A stretch of 64,000 nucleotides of DNA from Bacteroidetes bacterium 43-16 (GCA_001897525.1 MKTB01000017.1:1-64000), one strand, 5' to 3'. Counted from the stretch's first letter, positions 16,218-24,997 are shown. The notes: generated by a model from the sequence alone, not told the origin. Numbers and translations are program-made.

Positions 16218-18371
16218 TTACCAGGCCCAGCGCAGCATCAATTGTGTATTAAAGCCCTGCTCGGGCAGATTCAGTATCCTGTAGCGACTCATGTTGTTCA
16301 TATAGTTTGTGTTGGTAATATTCCTGAGTTGCAGGAATAAGGTAAGCTTATGAGCGGCTATGTTGAAGGTATTGGCAGCAGCAAAGTTGAGCAGGAAATA
16401 ACCGGCTGTACTTGCCTCATTCCGGTCCACTCTGTTTTGTGCGGCAAAGTATTGCCCTGAAAGACTGAAGCTGGTTTCCCGGAAAAGCTTGCGCTGCAGC
16501 CCTTGCGGCTGCCAGGTGATCTCTTCCAATATAGAAAATGGGGGTGTGAAGGGTAGGCTCAATCCGCTTTCGCGGTTCTCGTTCCAGACGTATTCCAGGG
16601 AGAGCTTATTCTGCCATCCGGTTTGCAGGTCCCAGTCTGCCTGTGCTTCAAGGCCTGCAAACAGCGCTGTTGCACCCCTGTAAAGATAGATTTGTCCTGC
16701 ATCGGGCAGGGGAGAGAAGCGTGCCGAAGGGCTGAGGTAAATGTAGTGGGTAAAATAGTTCAGGAAAGGACTCAAGCGGAGTTGATGGTTTTTCTGCGTG
16801 AATACCATTCCTGCATCTATCATATAGCCTTGTTCTGCTTTCAGGCTGCTGTCGCCCATCTCGTGGCGGAAAGTGCCGTGATGTACGCCATTGGCGGTGA
16901 GTTCGGCCATGACAGGCATACGGTAGGCCGAGCCTAAGTTGGCTGTTGCTTTTATGTTGCGATGGATTTTCCAGGCAGCTCCTACTGAGCCGGAGGTATT
17001 GAAATAAGTCCTGTTGATCCCCGGACTGCGCTGTGTTTGTCCTGTTTCATTGCCTGCACTATCGTATTGGAAGGTGTAAGCAGCCGCGGCACTTTGTTGC
17101 CCGTAATCCAGCCGGATGCCTGCATTGAAGAGCAGGTCTTTGCTGTGCCGGTATTCGGTGAAGTTATATATACCTGCCTGTAGTGAGGTGTAGGCAGGTA
17201 TGAGGAATTCATAACCGCCTCTTTTATTCTCCTGTTGCTGGAAAGAGAGGCCTGTAGTGCTGCTCCAGCGTTCATCACCATTATAGATGTATCGTATGTT
17301 AGCGGAGAGTGTATATAAATCGAGTGCCAGTGCCTCATTCCCCTGCGGGGCAGGGCCATAACCATGTGCGTGTGGTGGTGACATTTCCTTGCGTGTATTG
17401 AGCTGGATGCCGAGGTCTGCCTCTATTCTTCCTTGAGCTAAGAAAATTGTGGTGTTGGAAATAAGTTTTGTATGATTGATCTGCTGATAAGGTAATCCTA
17501 TGTGCCGGTAATGCCCGTTATCTGTGAGTTGATAAGCCCTGGGCACGCCAAATGCGCCCACAAAGAAGCCTGCTTTCTGTCTATAGCTGGACAGGTAAAT
17601 ACTGGTATTGCCCCATTTTTTGCGTACCCCGGTCCTTAAGGAGAAATTCAGTTCTTTACCGGCAGTATTTTTCAGGCGCTGATTGTAGATAGGTAAGGTA
17701 TAGCCGTTATACATAAATGTTTCGGCCGGTACCCTGTAGCTGGCGTAGTCCTGGTAGGTGGCCCTGGCAAGGAGGTAATAACCGTCTTTGTTCCAAAGTA
17801 CCCTTCCGCTCCATCCCAAAAGATCATTGTTGGACTTGTAGGTGTTGATGAGCTCTATGCCGAAGGTATCCTGGTAAGGTATATGAGCCGGGAGTATATT
17901 GATGACACCGCCAATGCCGTCTGAACCGTAAAGTACAGATACCGGGCCTTTGATGACCTCAACCCGGTCCACATTATACTGGTCTATTTCGAGGCCATGG
18001 TCCATGCCCCATTGCTGGCCTTCCTGCCTGATCCCATATTCATTGACAATAACCCGGTTGAGACTCATGCCGCGGATGACGGGTTTTGAAATGCCTACAC
18101 CGGTATGTATAGCGCTGATACCGGGCAGTTTTTCCAATGTATGGATAAAAGTATTGCCCTGGTTGAGGAGCAGTTGTGCACTTGACAGGTATTGCAGGTC
18201 TAAGGTACGGGCAATAGGTGTCCTGGAAAGATAATCTTCGCGGACTATGGCTTGCTCTAAGACGAGGGTGTCTTTTGACAGGTCAAAGGGTTGCCGGTCT
18301 TGTGCCTGGCCGGTATGGATAAGGGCAAAGAGCAGTATCAGTACGCAATAAAAGGTAGTGAGTATTCTCAT
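16218..18371 (-). CDS. TonB-dependent outer-membrane receptor, probably for a metal
   Basis: A 717-residue TonB receptor. After a signal peptide ending GQAQ (about residue 24), the plug domain has LEKLPGISAIHTGVGISKP, VIRGMSLNRVIVNEYGIR and VEVIKGPVSVLYGSDGIGG. The 22-strand barrel ends in the aromatic LMLRWAW. Extracellular-looking His clusters (PHAHGYGP near residue 339, NGVHHGTFRHEMG later) recall zinc receptors such as ZnuD. No carboxypeptidase-like N-terminal extension is seen. Its start overlaps the stop of the lipoprotein gene by four bases, so the two are coupled. Confidence 0.88.
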   Translation of the reverse strand: MRILTTFYCVLILLFALIHTGQAQDRQPFDLSKDTLVLEQAIVREDYLSRTPIARTLDLQYLSSAQLLLNQGNTFIHTLEKLPGISAIHTGVGISKPVIRGMSLNRVIVNEYGIRQEGQQWGMDHGLEIDQYNVDRVEVIKGPVSVLYGSDGIGGVINILPAHIPYQDTFGIELINTYKSNNDLLGWSGRVLWNKDGYYLLARATYQDYASYRVPAETFMYNGYTLPIYNQRLKNTAGKELNFSLRTGVRKKWGNTSIYLSSYRQKAGFFVGAFGVPRAYQLTDNGHYRHIGLPYQQINHTKLISNTTIFLAQGRIEADLGIQLNTRKEMSPPHAHGYGPAPQGNEALALDLYTLSANIRYIYNGDERWSSTTGLSFQQQENKRGGYEFLIPAYTSLQAGIYNFTEYRHSKDLLFNAGIRLDYGQQSAAAAYTFQYDSAGNETGQTQRSPGINRTYFNTSGSVGAAWKIHRNIKATANLGSAYRMPVMAELTANGVHHGTFRHEMGDSSLKAEQGYMIDAGMVFTQKNHQLRLSPFLNYFTHYIYLSPSARFSPLPDAGQIYLYRGATALFAGLEAQADWDLQTGWQNKLSLEYVWNENRESGLSLPFTPPFSILEEITWQPQGLQRKLFRETSFSLSGQYFAAQNRVDRNEASTAGYFLLNFAAANTFNIAAHKLTLFLQLRNITNTNYMNNMSRYRILNLPEQGFNTQLMLRWAW

Positions 18372-19177
18372 GCTGAAATGTAGACTTTGATCAGTTGTTC
18401 ACTCTGGTTGTTCCATTTGTCATAGGCTTTCAGGCGAAAGATGGCCAGGCCGGAAGCGAAATAGGAAGGAATGGTATAGGTTCTTTGAAAAGTGTGTGTG
18501 GTACTTTCATTGCCGGAGAAGGCTTCATTAATGATGCTGTAGTCAGTACCATCTGCGGTAACACAAGTGATCTCCAGGCGGCCATTGCTTAATGACAGGT
18601 TATCGGTCACTGTACCTTTGAAAATAAGGTCCTGGCCTTTTTGTATGCTTACCGAGTCAGAGGCGGGTAATTCATAAGTGATCACAGGTGCTTCACGGTC
18701 TCCGGCATTGCTGACGATGAGGTTGAATTCTTTAAAAGGTGCTTCATTACCCTTTTCGTCGATCAGGCGTATGATGCAGTGATAATTGCCTGAGAAGGCA
18801 TCTGCCGGTAAGGGGATAGCTTCTGTAATGGTTATTTGTTTCCCGGAAATGTCGGCTACCTTAAGGAAGCGCCACTCACTTAAGGGCCTTTCATGGGCAT
18901 GGCAATCAAAATTGCTGTGTATGTCTATCTTATACTGTGCCAGGTTTTCCTGGCCGCTAAATGCTATACTTAAGCTTAATGGTGTGCCTGAGGTCAGTTG
19001 CAGCACATTGTCACAAGTAGTGCCGCATACTTCGGCAGTAGTTACCGGTACGCTTGTTTCCAGTACCTCGATTTTAAACGCATCTGTGTTGACAGGCGCA
19101 GCCTGCTTTTTGCCACAGGAAGCGAGGAGCAGGAGTAAGGAAAAGAGGGCAAGTATTGATCTGATTTTTGTTTTCAT
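18368..19177 (-). CDS. DUF4625-type lipoprotein of the metal-uptake operon
   Basis: A lipoprotein of about 269 residues with lipobox LLLASC near residue 20. Two immunoglobulin-like beta-sandwich parts follow, with YKIDIHSNFDCHAHERPLSE, a His/Cys-rich loop, and APVITYELPASDSVSI starting the second half. This resembles the DUF4625 family. It lies directly before the TonB receptor gene with a four-base overlap and after the His-rich T9SS gene. A metal-binding role at the cell surface is inferred from that loop and from context. Confidence 0.75.
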   Translation of the reverse strand: MKTKIRSILALFSLLLLLASCGKKQAAPVNTDAFKIEVLETSVPVTTAEVCGTTCDNVLQLTSGTPLSLSIAFSGQENLAQYKIDIHSNFDCHAHERPLSEWRFLKVADISGKQITITEAIPLPADAFSGNYHCIIRLIDEKGNEAPFKEFNLIVSNAGDREAPVITYELPASDSVSIQKGQDLIFKGTVTDNLSLSNGRLEITCVTADGTDYSIINEAFSGNESTTHTFQRTYTIPSYFASGLAIFRLKAYDKWNNQSEQLIKVYISA

Positions 19178-19273
19178 ATACAATTCTTTTAAGGGTTTTA
19201 GTAAATATGGGCAGGCATAGATATGCCCGGCCCATATTTGATTGGATAAAAACCAGGGTTATGAAAAAGAGTT

Positions 19274-20224
19274 TTAAAGCTTGTTGAATTTGATCCCTAT
19301 AGCCGCATCAGGGCTCTTAAGGCTCAGTATGTAGGTGCCTGCAGGCAGTGCGCTGAGGTCAAATTTTTGTTGATGGTCGCCGCTGTTTAGGGGGCCTTTA
19401 TTTATGGTGCTGATGATACGTCCGCTCAGGTCCATAATATGAAAACTTAATTCGGTACTTTGTTGCAGGCTGAAGGGCAGGGTCATTTCCTGGCGGGCAG
19501 GATTGGGGTAGGGGCTTCTGACCTGCAGCCCGTTTTTGGCCACTTTGCTCATGCCGGTATGCTCTTCCATTTCAACAATAGGGTATAGGGCCAGGTGTGT
19601 GGCGATCTGTACCGGTGTAGTGAACTGGGTATAGAAATCTCTCCAGTTGGGCGCTCCGTGGCTATGGGCCTGGAATACATTGCGGAACGGTGTGGCCGTG
19701 ATATCTGCGGTGGTGCGGGTGCCATGCGGTGCGTAGTACAGTCCTACGGTATCTCCTGCCAGCCCGTCGTGGGCATAGTCTCCCAGGTCCATGCTTACAA
19801 AGAAGGCCTCTTCAACATGGGCTTCATTGTGGAAAAGGATGACGGTAGGGCCGCCCAGGTTGGCATCTTCCAGGTGCAGGTGACCATCTTCAATACTGCT
19901 GGCCCCTGCCGGCTTTCCTGTTGCGGGATCTACATTCCAGAGCCGGAAATCAATTTCAAAGTGAGGATTGGTTACCGTACCGGTTGAAGTGGCTATGTGG
20001 GCGACCACACCGAGTACATGTACATGTTCATCAATAAGGTATTTCTCTCCGAACTGCTGTTGTTCTTTAGAGTTATGACCGGCGTAGAAACCCCAGTCAT
20101 TACCGGTGTATTTGCCTGCTTCCAGGCTGGGCGTGCCGGTAAAATTTTTAAGGGTGTCGGTGTTTTGTGCGAATGTCTGAGTCAATGCGCATAGGGAAAG
20201 AAGGAGTAATGATGTGCTTTTCAT
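19274..20224 (-). CDS. His-rich T9SS type A sorting-domain protein
   Basis: A 316-residue secreted protein. It has a signal peptide (cleavage near TFAQ), a beta-rich middle part with many histidines (EHVHVLGVVAH, DGHLHLED, FHNEAHVEE, YAPHGTRT, FQAHSHGAPNW), and a type IX sorting domain near the end (YPNPARQEMTLPF, then MDLSGRIIS, then LPAGTYILSL). The histidines suggest metal capture at the surface. The frame is open 17 codons upstream, but the ATG at 20224 begins the signal peptide. It heads a three-gene operon with the lipoprotein and TonB receptor under a promoter with two palindromes. Confidence 0.85.
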   Translation of the reverse strand: MKSTSLLLLSLCALTQTFAQNTDTLKNFTGTPSLEAGKYTGNDWGFYAGHNSKEQQQFGEKYLIDEHVHVLGVVAHIATSTGTVTNPHFEIDFRLWNVDPATGKPAGASSIEDGHLHLEDANLGGPTVILFHNEAHVEEAFFVSMDLGDYAHDGLAGDTVGLYYAPHGTRTTADITATPFRNVFQAHSHGAPNWRDFYTQFTTPVQIATHLALYPIVEMEEHTGMSKVAKNGLQVRSPYPNPARQEMTLPFSLQQSTELSFHIMDLSGRIISTINKGPLNSGDHQQKFDLSALPAGTYILSLKSPDAAIGIKFNKL

Positions 20225-20249
20225 GTTTACTGAAATTTTAAATAATAAA

Positions 20250-20300
20250 TGCAACAATGTTGCAAAAGTAGACAAAAATCCAATAATGCAACATTGTTGC
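20250..20300 (-). promoter_or_regulatory. Promoter with two Fur/Zur-like palindromes
   Basis: A 7-1-7 palindrome TGCAACAATGTTGCA (20250-20264) and a 6-1-6 palindrome GCAACATTGTTGC (20288-20300) share the same half-site, with centres 37 bases apart. On the minus strand, TACTTTTG (20263-20270) fits the TAnnTTTG element and a TTG lies 21 bases upstream inside the second palindrome. The sites thus cover both promoter elements of the His-rich protein/lipoprotein/TonB operon. Confidence 0.8.
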
Positions 20301-20392
20301 TTTAATATTTTTTCTTTTTTAAAATGAAAATGCTTCCTGGTAACGAGGTTTATGCCGCGGAGCTTGTTGTGATAGCAGGTGTATCAATAAAG

Positions 20393-20422
20393 AAGCCGGG
20401 CAAAACTATTTTTGCTCGGCTT
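20393..20422 (-). terminator. Intrinsic terminator after the DNA alkylation repair gene
   Basis: A 13-base stem (AAGCCGGGCAAAA with its partner at 20410-20422, one G-T pair) and a four-base loop, about 40 bases downstream of the gene at 20462-21265. Confidence 0.75.
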
Positions 20423-20461
20423 AATGTAAAAGACAATACTTGCTATCGTAATTTCTGTTGA

Positions 20462-21265
20462 TTACTTATTGATAGATCTCAGCGCTTTTTTAATGATGTA
20501 GCCGGTCGCTTTGGTAGGGCTTTCTGCTTCCCAGCGTTTACATAAGTTCTGTACAAATGCGGCCTGCGTTTTACCAGCATCATTCAGCCAGTTGCCCACA
20601 CTGTCCTGCACGTATTTTGCCGGATCATTTTTTAAAGGTTCTAAAATGGATAGGGCTAGTTCCGGGTTTTGTTTCAGGGCTTCGATATGTGTGCACCAGA
20701 CACCGCGTGGCCGTGTGGATTCGGTCGCAAACCTGCGGATATTTTCATCGGGATCTTTTGTCCAGCCGGAAAGTATGGATATGCTTTGCTCCAGGTGCTG
20801 TGCTATTTTGGGCCTTACTGCCATCCAGCAGATCTCACGTACACCGAAATGGGTATCGGCGGCGAAGGGTTGAATCTGTTGCAGGGTTTCTGTAAGGTTC
20901 AATGCTTCATTTTTACCGATGGCATAAGTGGCCCAGCAGCGTACCAGGTCGGCCTTGTGGCTTGCCATTGCTTGTAGTAATGTACTATCTTTATGAACTG
21001 TGCTTAATTCGAAGAGACCGGTTCCTATGGCCTCATTAATGGTGTTGACGGTTCGTTTACTGAGTTGTTCTATCTTATGGCGCAGTGCTTGCATATAATC
21101 ACTGCGCCCTTGTTCCCGGAGTAAATGTTCCAGGAGTAGTGTTTGGTCCACCGCCAGCCATTCCACCAGGTTGGCCGTTTCCAGTTGCCCGGCATTCAGT
21201 TGCTGTAAGATATCGGGGCTAATATCTTTTGTGGACCGTGCTCCTTTCCTTTTGATTGCTGTCAT
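20462..21265 (-). CDS. DNA alkylation repair protein (AlkC/AlkD-like HEAT-repeat glycosylase)
   Basis: A 267-residue all-helical protein with HEAT-like repeats. The conserved block WTKDPDENIRRFATESTRPR, followed by GVW (about residues 165-190), and the later DPAKYVQDSVGNWLND match AlkC/AlkD-type glycosylases that remove alkylated purines. The length suits the family. It is probably monocistronic, with a terminator downstream. Confidence 0.85.
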   Translation of the reverse strand: MTAIKRKGARSTKDISPDILQQLNAGQLETANLVEWLAVDQTLLLEHLLREQGRSDYMQALRHKIEQLSKRTVNTINEAIGTGLFELSTVHKDSTLLQAMASHKADLVRCWATYAIGKNEALNLTETLQQIQPFAADTHFGVREICWMAVRPKIAQHLEQSISILSGWTKDPDENIRRFATESTRPRGVWCTHIEALKQNPELALSILEPLKNDPAKYVQDSVGNWLNDAGKTQAAFVQNLCKRWEAESPTKATGYIIKKALRSINK

Positions 21266-21348
21266 TGCATGCCTGCTTTAAATGTGTATCCCGTAAAATT
21301 ACTAAAAGCAAACAGTATAGAAGCAATAATAAGCTTTCAATCAAGGGG

Positions 21349-21720
21349 CTAATCTATCGGCCTGTTTTGTTTAACGACGGGTTCAAGATCGCTCCAGGCT
21401 CCGCCGTTATAGACCTGTTTAAAGCCTCGTTCTTTCAAGAGTTGCGCTACTTTTACACTGCGCAGGCCATGGGAGCAGGTGGTGATATAGGTTTTGCCGG
21501 GGTCTAGTGTTATATAGCGCTCCCGGATCGTTCCCAGGGATATGTTGAGGGCACCTGCTATATGTCCTGTGTTGAATTCTTCTTCTGTTCTCACGTCCAG
21601 GATGATGGCACCGTTCTTGATTTTGGAGGCTAAACCATCTGCCAGTGTGAGGTAGCGGTAAGTGCGGTAGGAAAGGTAGATCAGCAGGAGTGCTGTTGCG
21701 GTAATGATCAGGTATTTCAT
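21349..21720 (-). CDS. Membrane-anchored rhodanese-domain protein
   Basis: A 123-residue protein with one N-terminal membrane segment (about 3-22) and a rhodanese domain. It has ILDVRTEEEFNTGHIAGALNI, then the active-site loop TCSHGLRS with the catalytic Cys near residue 82, and GGAWSDLEP at the end. It probably carries sulfur as a persulfide at the membrane. It stands alone between two unrelated genes. Confidence 0.87.
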   Translation of the reverse strand: MKYLIITATALLLIYLSYRTYRYLTLADGLASKIKNGAIILDVRTEEEFNTGHIAGALNISLGTIRERYITLDPGKTYITTCSHGLRSVKVAQLLKERGFKQVYNGGAWSDLEPVVKQNRPID

Positions 21721-21802
21721 GTGTTTGGATGCCGGGATATTTTGTGATTGATATAAAAGGTAGGACTAAAGCTTGCTGCAGGTATGTATAGATTTGGTTT
21801 AT

Positions 21803-22261
21803 TTAGCGGAAGTAGGGTCTGCTGGCCAATGGAGAGAATGGCCAGGGTATGGCTATAAAAATAAGGAACAGCGATATGGCATACCAGGTGAGCATGGTTT
21901 TGAATTTATCCCGGTCTGCTGTTTGTCTTTTGGCCAGTGCTGAACCTATGGTGATCAGTACGATGGCGCTTAGCATCACTGTGCTGTGGACGAGTGCAAA
22001 AAAGGTGAGGTCAAAACTTTTTATGGCAGTCTTGAAGTTGGCTAAAAAATACCTGACTATAGGGCTTTGGGAGTAGAGCAGCATACCGACCATCAATTGT
22101 ATATGGGCTATGGTAGCGGTCCAGTGCCGTATGGCATTGTCTGTTTTTGTAAAGGCAGCATGGTTGAAGTAACCTTTGCAGGCCCTGTACAGTGCGAGCA
22201 GCAGGCTGGCGAGTACAAGCCAGCGCAAAGAATTATGGTAAAAGGTAAGCGTTTGGTACAT
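21803..22261 (-). CDS. Four-helix membrane protein under TetR control
   Basis: A 152-residue integral membrane protein with about four membrane segments. The first begins SLRWLVLASLLLALY, and His residues in HNSLRW, RHWTATIAHIQLMVGM and ALVHSTVML are placed like heme ligands of cytochrome b561-type proteins, but the family is not certain. I start at the ATG at 22261 (MYQTLTFYHN). A TetR-type palindrome lies just upstream and the TetR gene is next on the same strand. Confidence 0.75.
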   Translation of the reverse strand: MYQTLTFYHNSLRWLVLASLLLALYRACKGYFNHAAFTKTDNAIRHWTATIAHIQLMVGMLLYSQSPIVRYFLANFKTAIKSFDLTFFALVHSTVMLSAIVLITIGSALAKRQTADRDKFKTMLTWYAISLFLIFIAIPWPFSPLASRPYFR

Positions 22262-22279
22262 CTTGTTGATTTGATGCTG

Positions 22280-22318
22280 CAAAGCTACATAAAAAACATA
22301 CCGAATGGTATGTTTTTT
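22280..22318 (-). promoter_or_regulatory. TetR-type operator and promoter
   Basis: A palindrome AACATACCGAATGGTATGTT with flanking A and T runs (22291-22302 and 22307-22318) lies upstream of TAGCTTTG (22280-22287, minus strand), a TAnnTTTG element. The position fits repression of the membrane-protein gene by the neighbouring TetR protein. The repeat could also act as the TetR gene's terminator. Confidence 0.7.
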
Positions 22319-22329
22319 TGTTCAAAAAA

Positions 22330-22920
22330 TTATTTTAAAGTATTAAGGTAATTTTTGAGTTCTTTAAGATAGGGCAGGTAAGCCTTTTTATCGTTTTCTA
22401 ATTTTCCGAAATTGCGTGCGCCCCAATAGCCTGCCATGATAAAGAGGGTGACCTGCTTCGGGTGTACGTCTTTACGTACATAACCGTTTTGCTTGCCTTT
22501 TTCCAATGCTGCGGCCATAACCTGGTGCCATTGTTCGGTGATCCCGTTTAAGGCACGTGTGAAATCTTTGTTCCAGGGAGTCATCTCCTGCGTGAAGTTG
22601 GCTGCGGGGCAACCGTAGGCTACTTTCAGGAAATCATTTTTCATTAAAAGGCCATACATCAGTTTGTAGATAGCGGTTAAAGGGTCTGCTTCTTTTGCCA
22701 AAGGTTCAATAAAGCTGTTGGTAAGCGTGGGCTTCATGAGTTCGTTAATGATGGCCATGCCCATTTCATCTTTGGTCTTGAAATGGTAATAAAAAGCTCC
22801 TTTTGTCACCTGGGTGGTTGTAAGGATATCATCTATACTGGTGGTCTGGTATCCATGCGCATAGATCAGTTCAAATGATTTCTGTAAAATATGTAGTCTT
22901 GTTGCTGCTGCTTTTTTCAT
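22330..22920 (-). CDS. TetR/AcrR-family regulator
   Basis: A regulator of about 196 residues starting MKKAAATRLHILQKSFELIY. The helix-turn-helix covers SIDDILTTTQVTKGAFYYHF (about 27-46), followed by KTKDEMGMAIINELM. The C-terminal ligand-binding part has a CPAANF segment typical of TetR_C-type domains. The ATG at 22920 is preferred to 13 extra codons. The likely target is the operator at 22291-22318. Confidence 0.88.
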   Translation of the reverse strand: MKKAAATRLHILQKSFELIYAHGYQTTSIDDILTTTQVTKGAFYYHFKTKDEMGMAIINELMKPTLTNSFIEPLAKEADPLTAIYKLMYGLLMKNDFLKVAYGCPAANFTQEMTPWNKDFTRALNGITEQWHQVMAAALEKGKQNGYVRKDVHPKQVTLFIMAGYWGARNFGKLENDKKAYLPYLKELKNYLNTLK

Positions 22921-23007
22921 GCGGATATTGTTGCAAGATGCCGGAAGTATTGCACACAAAGAAAGAGAAACATTTTTTTCTGTGCAAGTTTTCCAGTTGG
23001 CTCAGCT

Positions 23008-23040
23008 AAACCTATAAGGTTTTTAAAACCTTATAGGTTT
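23008..23040. repeat. 33-base near-perfect palindrome, probable terminator
   Basis: Arms AAACCTATAAGGTTTT (23008-23023) and its complement (23025-23040) are separated by one base. It abuts the stop codon of the minus-strand DUF1990 gene, so it may serve as its terminator. With almost no loop it may extrude as a cruciform or be a dispersed palindromic repeat. Confidence 0.7.
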
Positions 23041-23609
23041 TATTGCTGTTCCACTTGTTTTTTGATATTTTTTAATGCCTGCCGGGTGCAGTAGGCCTGG
23101 TAGGGAAGGGTAAGGATAGGGCCGAGTATCCTGGTGATGAGATTGCCCGGCTCTGAAAAGGTATGTATGGTGATGGTGATCACTCCATCTGTTTCCTCAA
23201 TGGAGAAGCTCGAAATCCCTTGCTCTACATGGCCTTCCAGGGTTTCGTAGCTGAAACTTTTATGATGAGTTTCTTGCACAATCTCACTGATCCTGACCCC
23301 GAAAACAAGCTTCTGGCTGAAATAAGGGATAGGCGGCAGAAAAACCTGTTGCGCAATCGTATCACCGACTTTCATGGACCTCTGTTCTGCTTCCCATTGT
23401 GTTTTGAATACCAGGATTTTTGGAGGGAAGATCCGGTAATTGAAAAAGAAAGCCAGGTCCAGTTCCTGTAATGATTTACCGGTTTTTACAGTTATTGTAG
23501 TGCTTTTTTCCTTAAGCTTATTGCGGTCAAACTGCATTACCTTTTTTGTTTTTAAAACTTCCAGGTGCTTGCTGAGTCGATGCCATTGGTTCGCCAGGTA
23601 AATGTTCAT
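23040..23609 (-). CDS. DUF1990-family protein
   Basis: A 189-residue protein consistent with DUF1990. It has NYRIFPPKILVFKTQWEAEQR, then MKVGDTIAQQVFLPP, then FGVRISEIVQE and SYETLEGHVEQGISSFSIEE, and a C-terminal GPILTLPYQAYCTRQALK helix. The fold is related to SRPBCC-like cavities; function is unknown. An internal ATG (MQFDRNKLKEKS) is an alternative start. Confidence 0.75.
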   Translation of the reverse strand: MNIYLANQWHRLSKHLEVLKTKKVMQFDRNKLKEKSTTITVKTGKSLQELDLAFFFNYRIFPPKILVFKTQWEAEQRSMKVGDTIAQQVFLPPIPYFSQKLVFGVRISEIVQETHHKSFSYETLEGHVEQGISSFSIEETDGVITITIHTFSEPGNLITRILGPILTLPYQAYCTRQALKNIKKQVEQQ

Positions 23610-23672
23610 TTGATAAGGAAGGGTTGAACGGTAATTGATGGACTAAGTTAAGCAATCTATGAAATGTTGCAT

Positions 23673-24350
23673 TTACTTGCTGCTTAATTTTGCCACAAAT
23701 TGTTCAAAGGTCTTGTTTTTGTTGAAGAGTACCGGCCCGTGCCCGAAGCAGATGATTGCAGGGTTTAGAGCCGCCAGCCTGACCAATGACATAATGTTGG
23801 CTGCACGGTCGGTAGTGAACAGGTCAGGAGGGGTATGGAGACCTTTTAAAGTAGTGAGCATATTCATATGTGTAGCAGCATCACCGATGATCAGCAAGCC
23901 GTCTTTTTCTCTGAAAAAGGAAATATGCCCGGATGCATGACCCGGTGTTGCGATAACCCGGAAGTTGCCTAGTTGATCGTTTTCAGCCAGGGTCCTGGTG
24001 ACTTTATATCCCGGACCTGCCCAATACTTTTGCTGAAAGCGGGCAATAAGGTTTCGGTCGGAGGGGTACTCCTGGGTTACATAACCAGACTCCGCACGGC
24101 TTACCTCTTTCTCATGACAGTACAAGGGAATATTAAAGGTGTCACAGACCTGATCGCTGCAGCCCTGGTGGTCGGCGTGTGCATGAGTCAAAGCATGGGC
24201 ATGTACCGGGATCTCGCTGAGGCAGCGCGAGAGTTTGGGGAAGGAAGAGCGGATGCCTGAATCGATGAGCACGCCTTCTATGATATAGCAATTGATACTA
24301 TTCCTTGGCATGAGGGGAATATGATAGACTTCTTTTGCGATGTGTTGCAT
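23673..24350 (-). CDS. MBL-fold metallo-hydrolase
   Basis: A 225-residue metallo-beta-lactamase-fold protein. It has the metal motif THAHADHQG (the HxHxDH site), then TPGHASGHISFF and IIGDAATHMN, and ends with CFGHGPVL. All the expected ligands are present. The frame is open far upstream but overlaps the regulator gene, and the ATG at 24350 (MQHIAKEVYHIPL) gives a normal start. It lies 57 bases after a Crp-like regulator gene, probably in one operon. Confidence 0.88.
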   Translation of the reverse strand: MQHIAKEVYHIPLMPRNSINCYIIEGVLIDSGIRSSFPKLSRCLSEIPVHAHALTHAHADHQGCSDQVCDTFNIPLYCHEKEVSRAESGYVTQEYPSDRNLIARFQQKYWAGPGYKVTRTLAENDQLGNFRVIATPGHASGHISFFREKDGLLIIGDAATHMNMLTTLKGLHTPPDLFTTDRAANIMSLVRLAALNPAIICFGHGPVLFNKNKTFEQFVAKLSSK

Positions 24351-24406
24351 GAGGTATTTTTTTTCAAAAATAGCCTGGTGCAACAAGTACGAAAAGGACA
24401 TATGTC

Positions 24407-24997
24407 TTATAATTCCGGGTACAGTATGGCTCTTTTGGCCCGGGTAAGGGTACGCTGCGTGATGCCGAGGTAGGAAGCGATATCCTGTACCTCTGCTCTT
24501 TTGATGATCTCGGGTTGCTCTTCCAGGAGGTGCCGGTATTTTTCTTTCGCTGCTTTGTTTTTGAAATGAATATGGTAGTATTCTTTCTCTGCGAATGCCT
24601 GCCGGGTCAGGAGTTCCTGCAGGTATATCCAGGAGGGGAGCTTTGCAGCTAATTGTTGGAAGGTTGTGTAATTGATGACGAATAGGATACAATCTTCTAT
24701 GGCCCGGATACTTTTTTGAGTGCTTTTTCTTTCTATGAAACTATCAAAAACAGTTACAAACCGGTTTTCGAAGCTGAAGCAGGTGGTGTTCTCTTCCCCG
24801 TTTTCATCGCTTGTAAATGCTCTTACGGCACCTGTTGCAATAAATGCGAGTTGATCACAAATGCTGCCGGCCCTGATCAGCAGTTCATTTTTCTTTAGGT
24901 GCTTAGGGGTAAATTGGGCTGCTATATAAGCGACTTCCTGCGGGGACAGGAAGTCGAATTGTGCTAAATAATTATATAGTTTGTCTTCTGTTTTCAT
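24407..24997 (-). CDS. Crp/Fnr-family regulator
   Basis: A 196-residue protein with an N-terminal cyclic-nucleotide-binding-like domain (KNELLIRAGSICDQLAFIATGAVRAF) and a C-terminal helix-turn-helix (VQDIASYLGITQRTLTRAK). No Fe-S cysteine set is seen, so it is not a classical Fnr. It may control the MBL-fold gene downstream. It starts at the ATG at 24997. Confidence 0.88.
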   Translation of the reverse strand: MKTEDKLYNYLAQFDFLSPQEVAYIAAQFTPKHLKKNELLIRAGSICDQLAFIATGAVRAFTSDENGEENTTCFSFENRFVTVFDSFIERKSTQKSIRAIEDCILFVINYTTFQQLAAKLPSWIYLQELLTRQAFAEKEYYHIHFKNKAAKEKYRHLLEEQPEIIKRAEVQDIASYLGITQRTLTRAKRAILYPEL

